Source: an uncultured Prevotella sp.
GTDB lineage: Bacteria > Bacteroidota > Bacteroidia > Bacteroidales > Bacteroidaceae
Direction of reading: 5' to 3'
DNA: 64,000 nucleotides
Assembly (NCBI GenBank): GCA_902491375.1
Contig: CABUHE010000003.1
Coordinates: 51,439 to 115,438, forward strand
Shown: in pieces, positions 1-7,734 of the stretch
Numbering within the stretch: position 1 is the first letter of the stretch
How the letters are laid out: each line of letters begins with the position of its first letter
Notes under the pieces: model-generated
Told to the model about the DNA's origin: nothing
Databases searched by the model: none
What the model saw: the letters and a program-made list of their open reading frames with translations, nothing else
Position numbers and translations under genes: made by a program

Positions 1-926
1 TCAAGACGTTGCGACGGTGGAATGGCGTCGCGTGTGTCGTCCCTCATATTTGATATTACTTTTACCTGTTCTTCTTCCAGTGTAGAGACGTTGTTAGGCT
101 GTATTTTTGCGAATTCGTTAAGGTGTGCTGCCGCGCGTTTAAGATACGTGGCTTCAGGCAGTTGTGCGTCAGCCGGTATAACGAAGGCTGCCAGTACGGC
201 TGCAATAGTGGCGTGAATGCCTGACATAAGGAATGCAATCCATACTCCGCCTATACCCAAAAGACCATAGAACAGCACATTCTTTACACCAAGTTTGTTG
301 GCTATAAGCATTGCCAGCAGGAACGCCAGGCCGACGATGATGTTTATAAATGAAATCTCAGAGGTGTAGAACAGTGCTATCACTACAACTGCACCGAGGT
401 CGTCAACGATGGCGAGTGTCGTCAGGAATACTTTTGCAGCTAACGGAACTCTGTCTCCGAGTGCATAGATTATCGCTAAAGAGAAGGCAATGTCTGTAGC
501 CATAGGTATACCCCAACCGCCGGCCGCATCAGTTCCGGCATTGAATACGGTGTAGATAATCGCAGGAACTATCATTCCTGCCACGGCAGCTCCTATCGGA
601 AGTATTGTGTTACGCGGGTCAGCCAGCTCTCCGCCGATGAACTCTCGTTTCAGCTCAAGGCCGACAACAAAGAAGAACAGCGACATAAGTCCGTCGTTAA
701 TCCAATGGTGAAGCGAGTAGTTCAGATATGGTTCTCCATTAAATACAATGCCTATTTTATTTTCAAACAGGTGAAAATACTCATGGCTCCACGGCGAGTT
801 TGCCAGCAGCATGGCTGCGACAATGCTTATTCCAAGTACTATTCCTGCTGATTTCTCCCTGTGCATGAACTTCTGTATAGGCATAAAAATGCCTTGCCTT
901 ATTTTATTCTGGTATTTTATCGACAT
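1..926 (-). CDS. nhaA: Na+/H+ antiporter NhaA (3' end outside window)
   Basis: Inner-membrane antiporter that exchanges cytoplasmic Na+ for external H+ in pH and sodium homeostasis. About 308 N-terminal residues are visible and the rest runs off the window edge. The family is clear: an amphipathic N-terminus (MPIQKFMHREKSAG), then successive hydrophobic helices. TDIAFSL has Asp near residue 145, and VDDLGAVVV carries the paired aspartates (about 175-176) that match the ion-binding Asp163/Asp164 of E. coli NhaA. The visible C-terminal part ends in a charged cytoplasmic loop. The ATG at 926 lies 28 nt downstream of a good promoter at 954-985, so the gene is probably transcribed alone. Confidence 0.95.
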   Translation of the reverse strand, partial: MSIKYQNKIRQGIFMPIQKFMHREKSAGIVLGISIVAAMLLANSPWSHEYFHLFENKIGIVFNGEPYLNYSLHHWINDGLMSLFFFVVGLELKREFIGGELADPRNTILPIGAAVAGMIVPAIIYTVFNAGTDAAGGWGIPMATDIAFSLAIIYALGDRVPLAAKVFLTTLAIVDDLGAVVVIALFYTSEISFINIIVGLAFLLAMLIANKLGVKNVLFYGLLGIGGVWIAFLMSGIHATIAAVLAAFVIPADAQLPEATYLKRAAAHLNEFAKIQPNNVSTLEEEQVKVISNMRDDTRDAIPPSQRL

Positions 927-953
927 AATTTATTATATGTTTATTTGTTTTTG

Positions 954-985
954 CAAATATAGTCTTTTAGCTTCATTCTGCCAAA
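954..985 (-). promoter_or_regulatory. nhaA promoter
   Basis: On the minus strand there is TTTG (982-985), a 20-nt spacer, and TATATTTG (954-961). This exactly fits the Bacteroidota -33/-7 consensus. Transcription should start near 947, about 20 nt before the nhaA ATG. Confidence 0.75.
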
Positions 986-1072
986 ATAAAGCTCTCATGT
1001 TGACAATTGTTACGGATTTATAGCTGAAATAATGATTTTTTGATACCGTTTTACCTTATGTTTTTATATAAG

Positions 1073-1107
1073 AAAAAAAGAGGATGTGCCGTCCCGACAC
1101 ACCCTCT
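1073..1107 (-). terminator. Rho-independent terminator of the candidate ncRNA
   Basis: On the minus strand, AGAGGGTGTG and CACATCCTCT (one mismatch) flank a 9-nt loop and are followed directly by TTTTTTTCTT. nhaA has its own promoter downstream, so this ends a transcript that comes from above 1107. Confidence 0.8.
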
Positions 1108-1366
1108 TTAGTTTTAGTTCAGTAATAAGGAGTCGCTTACCATTAACTTAAACATCCATATCAACAACTTGTTTTCTTCATTTTCCCTTTCATCTTTTTG
1201 TAAAAAACATCTCCATGACATCAAACATTTACCATCTTCGCAGCTCCTCATTACTCGATGAGTAAATCACATGTCCATCAGTTGTCTAATAAATCAGGAT
1301 AACCTGATATATCTTTCAATATTTATGAGACCGCAGACAACTTTTAAATATCTTTCGTGTTGTTTT
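1073..1366 (-). ncRNA. candidate structured small RNA (about 290 nt)
   Basis: This non-coding stretch has its own promoter (1373-1404) and ends in a strong terminator (1073-1107). Between them, complementary arms suggest a compact fold. AGTTGTCT pairs with AGACAACT (1335-1342 with 1280-1287), enclosing a perfect ATCAGG-TTAT-CCTGAT hairpin (1293-1308). A longer stem of about 15 pairs joins 1240-1255 to 1121-1136. No convincing ORF or SD is visible on the minus strand. I could not match it to tmRNA, RNase P RNA or SRP RNA by their signature sequences. 6S RNA or a lineage-specific regulatory RNA remain possible. Transcript ends are inferred. Confidence 0.45.
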
Positions 1367-1372
1367 CTGCCA

Positions 1373-1404
1373 TAAAATTACATATTTCTCGTTACATATC
1401 CAAA
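1373..1404 (-). promoter_or_regulatory. promoter of the candidate ncRNA
   Basis: Minus strand TTTG (1401-1404), a 20-nt spacer, and TAATTTTA (1373-1380). Only the last base of the -7 element departs from TAnnTTTG. It points into the structured, non-coding region. Confidence 0.55.
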
Positions 1405-1449
1405 TTTTTAAGCAAGAAAAATCTTTAAATTTACATATTTTACCACTTA

Positions 1450-1499
1450 AAGCCCCACAAAATGCACATCAGCTTTTATGTGTGCATTTTGCGGGGCTT
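1450..1499 (-). terminator. strong hairpin after the nitroreductase gene
   Basis: Two 19-nt arms (1450-1468 and 1481-1499) are complementary except for one position and enclose a 12-nt loop. It lies 81 nt beyond the stop of the nitroreductase gene and is followed on the minus strand by TTTAAG, so it probably ends that transcript. Confidence 0.7.
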
Positions 1500-1579
1500 A
1501 ATAGTGTCGCTGTATGGTTGTCAGACTGTTTTTTTTACAGCATTTAGCGTAATTTTACCGCTCTGGATTTTATCATTGG

Positions 1580-2320
1580 TTATTTAATGAAGCCTTGATG
1601 TTTCAGTGCCTCAATCAGTCCTTCCGACATTGCTTCATTGTCTTTCTTTGTATAGCGTATGTCTGTGAAAATCTGCGCAAGCGTCTCCTTGTTGTTTATT
1701 CTTACAAACTCTTTGTTCTCTTCAAGTGCCTCCTTTTCTGCATAATAACGGTCAATGTCGGCAGGAGTATAGTTGTGGTAGGTCTCGTCGTGTACTATTG
1801 AAGCTAACGGGAGGCGGTCTGTCAGCTGCGGATTCTCGTCAGGCCAGCCAAGTGTTATTGTTGCGACAGGCATCACGAGCTGCGGCAGTTTCAGTGTGTC
1901 GATAATCATCTGTGGCAAGTATACCGTAGTTCCGAGGTAGCACAGACCCAGTCCTTCCTCCTCAGCAAGATTGCAGAATGTCTGTGTGTAGAGTAGGGCG
2001 TCAGTCGCAGCGTTCATGAACGACAGGAAATTGTCATATCCGGGCTCGGCCTTACGGCAGCGGCACCATTCGCTCGAGCGGTTGAAGTCAGCGCAGAATG
2101 TCAGCACAACAGGAGCTTCTGTAACCATTGGCTGGTTGAAATGAGCAGGAGCAAGCTTTGCCTTCATTTCGGCAGAACGTGTTACAACTACGCTGTAAAG
2201 CTGCATATTGCCCATAGTCTGCGTGCGCGAAGCCTCGGTCAGAAGGCGGTTAAGCAGTTCGTCTGATACTTCCTTGTCTGAATATTTTCTGATGCTACGT
2301 CTTGTATTTATATTTTTCAT
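1580..2320 (-). CDS. nitroreductase-family FMN oxidoreductase (NfsA-like)
   Basis: Predicted cytoplasmic FMN flavoprotein of 246 aa that reduces nitro compounds, quinones or flavins with NAD(P)H; the natural substrate is unknown. The N-terminal RRSIRKYSDKEV (residues 7-18) is the hallmark FMN-phosphate-binding start of the nitroreductase fold. A central LCYLGTTVY segment and the C-terminal ITLGWPDENPQLTDRLPL resemble NfsA/NfrA proteins. An in-frame TTG start at 2350 would add 10 residues. I reject it because a TAAATTTG promoter element occupies 2348-2355, so the transcript begins downstream of that codon. The gene is monocistronic, with a hairpin terminator at 1450-1499. Confidence 0.88.
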   Translation of the reverse strand: MKNINTRRSIRKYSDKEVSDELLNRLLTEASRTQTMGNMQLYSVVVTRSAEMKAKLAPAHFNQPMVTEAPVVLTFCADFNRSSEWCRCRKAEPGYDNFLSFMNAATDALLYTQTFCNLAEEEGLGLCYLGTTVYLPQMIIDTLKLPQLVMPVATITLGWPDENPQLTDRLPLASIVHDETYHNYTPADIDRYYAEKEALEENKEFVRINNKETLAQIFTDIRYTKKDNEAMSEGLIEALKHQGFIK

Positions 2321-2347
2321 AAGTGCTTTGTTTTTTGAATTATTGCG

Positions 2348-2355
2348 CAAATTTA
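2348..2355 (-). promoter_or_regulatory. -7 element of the nitroreductase promoter
   Basis: TAAATTTG on the minus strand is a perfect TAnnTTTG. The -33 region is A-rich and weak. The element overlaps the upstream TTG start candidate and therefore supports the ATG at 2320. Confidence 0.55.
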
Positions 2356-2417
2356 ATCAAAATATGTCTGATTATCCTCTTTTTACGGACAGATAAACCT
2401 AATTTTGGTAAAATACT

Positions 2418-2449
2418 CTTGCCTTAATGCAAAATAATGTCTATATTTG
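2418..2449 (+). promoter_or_regulatory. promoter of the GLUG-repeat protein gene
   Basis: CTTG (2418-2421), a 20-nt spacer, and TATATTTG (2442-2449). Transcription should begin near 2456. That lies after the upstream in-frame ATG at 2437 and before the signal-peptide ATG at 2500. Confidence 0.6.
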
Positions 2450-2499
2450 TTCACCATTTGCCTGCAAAAAATCATTATAATATTAATATCAAACTCCGT

Positions 2500-4917
2500 A
2501 TGAAAAAGCACTTTATTTTACATGTTCTTGCAGTTGCTGTTATTAGCTTATTAGTTTGCAGCACTGTGTCTAGGGCTGAAAGTTGGACTTATCCTGATGG
2601 TATGGCAGACTTTCCTTATTATGAAGGACTTGGAACGGAAGAGAGTCCTTATCTTATTAATTCTGCACAACAGTTGGCGAATCTGGCTTGGCATGTCAAT
2701 AACGGTTCAAATTATGAGGGTGTATATTTTGCCCTTACAGCCGATATTGATCTTAATCCTGGATTTACGTTCGCATCCGACGGTACGATTGAAGGTAACG
2801 GCGAGCCTAAGGCTTGGGTTCCGATAGGTCATGATTGGTCACATTATATTGAATTCAACGGAAACTTTGACGGTAGAGGACATTCTGTCAGCGGTTTGTA
2901 TCTTGATTTGACATATAGTGGCAACGGTCTCTTCGGTGCAACACAGGATGGGAAAATCAGTAATCTGAATATCAGAAATTCTTTGGCAAAAGGAGACGTT
3001 ATGACTGAGAAATGTTCTTACGTGGGCCTTGTTGTCGGATGGATGGATTCAGGAAAAATAGAAAATTGTCATAACCATGGTTGCTCAATTTACCGTGATG
3101 CGCTTTCGTTTACTCCTGATCCTTTTCCTTTTGAAACATTCGCTGGCGGTATTGCCGGTGAGTTGTATTGCTCAAGTATTGAAGGTTGCAGCAATAGCGG
3201 AAATGTCAAATGTGAATGTATTGAGACTGGATATATAATCAGTACGACCAGCACAGGTGGTATTGTGGGCTATTTTGAAGGCTTTGATGATGTTTCAATG
3301 TCAGACTGCACAAACAGTGGAAATATTTATTGCAGTGGTATGGCTGGAGGAATTGTCGGCTATATGAATACAAATAATGTTAAGGCTGTTAATCTTTCAA
3401 ATGAAGGTGAGATCAACGCTGAGCTTCAAGCAGGTGGAATAATCGGTTATGGAAGTGTCGCTGAAATGTCAGAATGTTATAATTACGGTTTGATTACTTC
3501 ACATTGGAGTGGAGAATTAGGTGATGGTCCTGAAATTGGTGGCATCGGCGGGTATTTATCTGTTTCAGATGTCATGACGCATTGCTTTAATAAAGGTAAG
3601 GTTATTTATGGAGGGAAATTAGGCTACGTCAGTAGAGTTGGCGGACTGGTAGGAGAGTTTATGAGTAGCAACATACAGATAAACGATTGCTTTAACGAAG
3701 CAACTGTATCGGGTTATGGTACTGTCGGTGGTTTATTTGCTTTTTATTCATTCGGTTCTGCTGTACTGACCAATTGTTATAACATTGGTGATGTAAGTAC
3801 TGTCGATATTGATGAAGAACCTTTAAGTAATAATCTGGGCGGACTGATTGGAAACGGTAGCGGAACCAATTCTTTAAAACTGACAGGTTGCTATAATGCC
3901 GGCGATGTTAATGGATTATATTGTGGTTCAGTTGCAGGTTTGTGTTGTATGGACGTTCAGGAGATGGACAGTTGTTACAACTCCGGCGATATTAAAGGTA
4001 TCAGGGCTTGTGGACTTGTTGATGGAAGTGTTTACAATATGACTTATTGTTATAACGAAGGCGATATTCATGGATTGACTAATGGATTTTCAGATTATGA
4101 AATCGTGGCTGCAGGACTTGTGTCAATCATGAATGGTAAAATGCGGTATTGTCATAATTCAGGTACAATCAGTAAAGAATTGAGTTATTTATATTATCCT
4201 GATGACTGCTGTTGTGCCGGTCTGTGTTTAAATCTTTACAATTCAGATGTAGATCAGTGTTACAACGACGGAGATGTGTTGGGACTGTATAATAGTGCAG
4301 GTTTGTTCGGTGTGATGTCTTCGTCGTCTGTGCGTAATTGTTATAATGCCGGCAAAGTAACTGGCGACTACATAACTGGCGGTGTTGCTGCAATTTATGA
4401 TTGTACTGGATATGAAAAAGACACGATAGCCAACACGTTCTCGTATGGAGATGTGATGCTGGCTAATTCTTCTAATTGGGATACCAAAAGAAGCATGTTT
4501 ATTGGACATATTAAGTCGTCAACATTTTATCCGGAGGCTTCATTGAATGTGGTAGACTGCTATTATAAGGAAATGGAGGCAGATGATATTCCTGGCGTGA
4601 GTCAGAATGATAATACTGATATATCAGGACTTTCGGCTTGTACAGAAGCTGATTTTGCAAGTGGACGTGTCTGCATATTGCTCAACGGCACGCAAGATCC
4701 GACTCCATGGGGACAAGACGTCGGCATAGACCCTTATCCTCTGCTTAACGGAAAGGGCAATCCTGATGATGTCGGTATAAGACTGCCTGAGTCGTTTACT
4801 CTCGAATCGCTTGACGGTCAGCCTGTTTATGATGTAGAGGGACGCAGAGTATATGCTCCTCTTAATTCGCTTCACGGTATTTATATTATCGGTGGACATA
4901 AAGTATTGCTTCCTTGA
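2500..4917 (+). CDS. secreted GLUG-repeat protein, probably surface-exposed
   Basis: Exported protein of 805 aa with no enzymatic motif. The start at 2500 gives a clean signal peptide (MKKHFILHVLAVAVISLLVC..., cleavage near SRAES). The upstream ATG at 2437 precedes the predicted transcription start. Thirteen or more repeats of about 25-45 residues follow. Each contains GGI/L-V/I-G and then C-x-N-x-G-x-I/V (for example DCTNSGNI, NCYNIGDV, GCYNAGDV, SCYNSGDI). This is the GLUG pattern found in large adhesins and surface proteins, and a beta-solenoid is likely. The end (VYDVEGRRVYAP...GIYIIGGHKVLL) looks like the C-terminal tail of many Prevotella secreted proteins, possibly a sorting or anchoring module. 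The gene is monocistronic with a perfect terminator. Confidence 0.8.
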   Translation: MKKHFILHVLAVAVISLLVCSTVSRAESWTYPDGMADFPYYEGLGTEESPYLINSAQQLANLAWHVNNGSNYEGVYFALTADIDLNPGFTFASDGTIEGNGEPKAWVPIGHDWSHYIEFNGNFDGRGHSVSGLYLDLTYSGNGLFGATQDGKISNLNIRNSLAKGDVMTEKCSYVGLVVGWMDSGKIENCHNHGCSIYRDALSFTPDPFPFETFAGGIAGELYCSSIEGCSNSGNVKCECIETGYIISTTSTGGIVGYFEGFDDVSMSDCTNSGNIYCSGMAGGIVGYMNTNNVKAVNLSNEGEINAELQAGGIIGYGSVAEMSECYNYGLITSHWSGELGDGPEIGGIGGYLSVSDVMTHCFNKGKVIYGGKLGYVSRVGGLVGEFMSSNIQINDCFNEATVSGYGTVGGLFAFYSFGSAVLTNCYNIGDVSTVDIDEEPLSNNLGGLIGNGSGTNSLKLTGCYNAGDVNGLYCGSVAGLCCMDVQEMDSCYNSGDIKGIRACGLVDGSVYNMTYCYNEGDIHGLTNGFSDYEIVAAGLVSIMNGKMRYCHNSGTISKELSYLYYPDDCCCAGLCLNLYNSDVDQCYNDGDVLGLYNSAGLFGVMSSSSVRNCYNAGKVTGDYITGGVAAIYDCTGYEKDTIANTFSYGDVMLANSSNWDTKRSMFIGHIKSSTFYPEASLNVVDCYYKEMEADDIPGVSQNDNTDISGLSACTEADFASGRVCILLNGTQDPTPWGQDVGIDPYPLLNGKGNPDDVGIRLPESFTLESLDGQPVYDVEGRRVYAPLNSLHGIYIIGGHKVLLP

Positions 4918-4944
4918 ATGTTCTTATAGTATTGCTTATGATTG

Positions 4945-4975
4945 TCGGCGCAGCTTGAGCTGCGCCGATTTTTTT
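4945..4975 (+). terminator. terminator of the GLUG-repeat protein gene
   Basis: A perfect 10-bp stem (TCGGCGCAGC / GCTGCGCCGA) with a TTGA loop is followed by seven T residues, 27 nt after the stop codon. Confidence 0.95.
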
Positions 4976-5118
4976 GTTAGTTTTGATGATGTTCAAGTCT
5001 TTTTGCGTATGGTGTTATGTCTTTTGTTTTCATGTGTTAATACTTGTCAGAATCTTATCATGCGCATTGCTTCTAAATGCTTGATATTGTGTATTTTAGC
5101 ACAAACTGTAATCGCGCC

Positions 5119-5203
5119 TTGTAAAAGGTGCCCTTTTATGAGGTAAAAGATGCCCTTCTGAACGCTAAAAGGTGGCATATTGCAACGCAATATGCCACCT
5201 TTT
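5119..5203. repeat. tandem ~22-nt intergenic repeat, locus A
   Basis: Three direct units related to GTAAAAGGTGCCCTTTT start near 5119, 5143 and 5165. The third unit is followed by its own inverted copy, which gives a perfect 17-bp hairpin (5167-5183 with 5187-5203, 3-nt loop). It lies between convergent genes, where the hairpin could also act as a terminator. The same units recur near 19884, 27071 and 34370. Confidence 0.75.
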
Positions 5204-5283
5204 GCTTTATTGACTGTTATTGAAACGTTTTCAGATGGTGTGTACTGTAAATTTAAAGTGTTTACATTTAGCTTTTTACTGTA

Positions 5284-7734
5284 TCAGAATGGATAGCCGA
5301 CTGCAAGGTGGATAGCCTGGCCGTCCTTGAATCTTGGTATGTTGTAAAAGCCGCTCTTGCCGGTCTCGTAAGGAACGTGCAGACCGATACCCCAGTCGAG
5401 ACGAAGAACGAGGAATTCGAGGTCGTAGCGTAGACCGATGCCGGTGCCGAGTGCCATTTCCTTTAATGCGTTCTTAAACTCGAACTTTGCTCCGTTTCGG
5501 TATCCGTCGTCACGCAGCGCCCAAACATTACCCGCGTCAATGAACGTGGCTCCATAGAGGTCGCCGAATATGTTGAAGCGGTATTCAAGGTTAAGTTGTA
5601 GTTTGATGTCGCCTGTCTGGTCGAGGTACGACAGTCGTGAAACGTCGGTAGTATAGCTTCCGGGGCCGATGCTGCGCACGGCGAATGCTCTTATACTGTT
5701 AGCTCCGCCCACGTAGAACTGTTCGCTGTAAGGTGCGCTGAGGCTGTTGCCGTAAGTGTAAATCAGGCCTGCGTTGGCGTGTGCCACGAGCGTGTTCTTA
5801 TAGTCGATGGTCCATGTCTTGCTTATGTCTGTTTCTAATTTTACGAACTGTGCGTATGGATTGTTGAACAGTCGCTTGTCTGCCGTATTCCATTTGTTGC
5901 CTGCCGCCATATATCCGAGTGACAGTATGTTGCCTGATTCGGTTAAGGTCGTTTCCCATACCAGTGGGTTGTGGCTGTGCATTGCCGAGCTGTATGTCAG
6001 CGTGTAGCGCATTTTGGGTATGAAAACGTCCTGCATTGATGTTTGCAGATATGGGTTGGCGTACATTATAGAGTCAAACTTGACTGTGGTGTGGCTTAGC
6101 TTCTGATATTGCAGAGTGAGCGGACTGTATTCATGCCGCCAGCTGTCAGAGCGTTGCCATTTGTATGTCCATTCGGCTGAAAATGTGTTCATCTTGAAAT
6201 AGTTTGGACGGTTGAGCACGTTCATTCCGATTTTCGTGTATGTGGATGGTGTTGTGAAGAACCGGCGGCGTTTAAGGAACGGCACGATAAGGCGTGGAAA
6301 TTCTATCGAAGCGTCGAGTCCGTATTCGTATGAATTCATGTTGCCGGAGCTTCCGTTGACGTTCCCGCCCTGTTCCCATTCGTATGAGCCGTGCAGATTT
6401 ACGTCGAGCTTCTCGCCACCACGGAATGCGTTTCGCTTGACAATACCGACTACAAGCTCAGGGCCGTGACGGCCGTTTATCTTGTTCTTATAGTTGGTCT
6501 CTACATAGAAATCGTATGGCTTGTTGAATACGCAACTGAGGTTTAGGTCAAGTGTGTCGCATACTCCGGTTGTATCACGTGGCGTAAAGTTGAACTCAAC
6601 CGAGCTGAACAGTCCTGAGCTGTTTATGTTGTTGGCCGACTCCATGTGTCTGTCATAGCTGTATTGTTGCAGAGGTCGCAGCCTGAGGTTTGATAGTATT
6701 ATTCTTGGTCGAATAGGTGGACGTTTGCCATTGAATTTTACAGTGAAGTAACGGTGACTGAACGAGTCTGTCAGCTGTTCCATAAATTGGCGCCGCATGT
6801 CGATGCTTATTCTGCCGATATACCATTTCTTTTTCGCAATCTGTGGCAGATTGGCGGCCATTTGCAGCCTGAGCTTTGCCTTGCCGGACTTGGCAACTGT
6901 GTCGGCAAGATATGAGGCGAAGTTTGATTGGTAATAATAATATCCGTTGTTGCGGAACAGCTGTGCAAGACGAGTACGTTCGGCATCCATTATTGAGGCA
7001 TCAAACGGAGCTCCGGCCTTCAGCTTTGCGTTGTCTTTTGTGAGGTTGATGAGGCTGTCGGCTTCGTCGGGAAAGTCGACATATTCAAGTGTGTCCACTG
7101 TGAACAGGCGGCCGAAGTCTACGGTATATTCTATTTTTGCCTTTTTCGGGTTCTTCTGCTGTATGGTTGAATAGCTTACGGTCGCATTGAGGAATCCGTG
7201 GTTGCGCAATACTGATTGTGCGACTGAGACCCGCAACTCAGGGTTTACCTGGCTCATCAGTACCGGCGCTTTGCCGAATGTACTGGTTATCCATTTGGCT
7301 ATTTTGTTGTTTGAGTCTGAGAATGCGTTCCATATCCATAATCTGTATTGGAATGGTGTGCGGTAGTACGGACTGCCGAATAATGCTCCGTTTGGTGCAG
7401 TTGCCAGTGATGCCTCGACCTCTTCTTTCGTTGTGTTGAGGTGTTCGCTCTCTTCGTAGTTCTCATATTTGATTTTCTCAAGACCTATAAACAGCTGGTC
7501 GTTTTTAGGTATGTTTCTCGTTGTAGAGCATGAGGCGAGAATCAAGGTAAGCGCTATGATACTTACTGACAGACGGCATGTCTGCCTGAAACATTTGCCT
7601 GCATGGATTTTATTGCAGGTAATTGCGCTGAGCATATTGTCGCGGCATCTGCCACAATTGGCGCCTTTGAGGATAATGTCCGCTCTTGTCAGAATATCAT
7701 CACTCATGCGGAAAATATTTTTTATATGTATCAT
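5284..7734 (-). CDS. tamL: TamL, lipoprotein-type TamA/BamA-family outer-membrane protein
   Basis: Omp85-superfamily protein of 816 aa, thought to work with TamB in outer-membrane or lipid assembly. The segment ALTLILASC-S places a lipobox cysteine at residue 69, as in the Bacteroidota lipoprotein variant TamL. POTRA-like segments follow (about residues 150-400). The C-terminal half is a 16-strand-type barrel (FRGGEKL near the barrel start, GGANSIRAFAVRSIGPGSY) ending in the beta-signal-like HLAVGYPF. The ATG overlaps the tamB stop in ATGA, which favours this start by translational coupling. However, the region before the lipobox is then unusually long, and Met34 (coordinate 7635) would give a more normal signal peptide. 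Confidence 0.88.
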   Translation of the reverse strand: MIHIKNIFRMSDDILTRADIILKGANCGRCRDNMLSAITCNKIHAGKCFRQTCRLSVSIIALTLILASCSTTRNIPKNDQLFIGLEKIKYENYEESEHLNTTKEEVEASLATAPNGALFGSPYYRTPFQYRLWIWNAFSDSNNKIAKWITSTFGKAPVLMSQVNPELRVSVAQSVLRNHGFLNATVSYSTIQQKNPKKAKIEYTVDFGRLFTVDTLEYVDFPDEADSLINLTKDNAKLKAGAPFDASIMDAERTRLAQLFRNNGYYYYQSNFASYLADTVAKSGKAKLRLQMAANLPQIAKKKWYIGRISIDMRRQFMEQLTDSFSHRYFTVKFNGKRPPIRPRIILSNLRLRPLQQYSYDRHMESANNINSSGLFSSVEFNFTPRDTTGVCDTLDLNLSCVFNKPYDFYVETNYKNKINGRHGPELVVGIVKRNAFRGGEKLDVNLHGSYEWEQGGNVNGSSGNMNSYEYGLDASIEFPRLIVPFLKRRRFFTTPSTYTKIGMNVLNRPNYFKMNTFSAEWTYKWQRSDSWRHEYSPLTLQYQKLSHTTVKFDSIMYANPYLQTSMQDVFIPKMRYTLTYSSAMHSHNPLVWETTLTESGNILSLGYMAAGNKWNTADKRLFNNPYAQFVKLETDISKTWTIDYKNTLVAHANAGLIYTYGNSLSAPYSEQFYVGGANSIRAFAVRSIGPGSYTTDVSRLSYLDQTGDIKLQLNLEYRFNIFGDLYGATFIDAGNVWALRDDGYRNGAKFEFKNALKEMALGTGIGLRYDLEFLVLRLDWGIGLHVPYETGKSGFYNIPRFKDGQAIHLAVGYPF

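Noticed and set aside
2437..2499. Upstream ATG for the GLUG-repeat protein
   Set aside because: It lies before the transcription start predicted from the promoter at 2418-2449, and the signal peptide begins at 2500.
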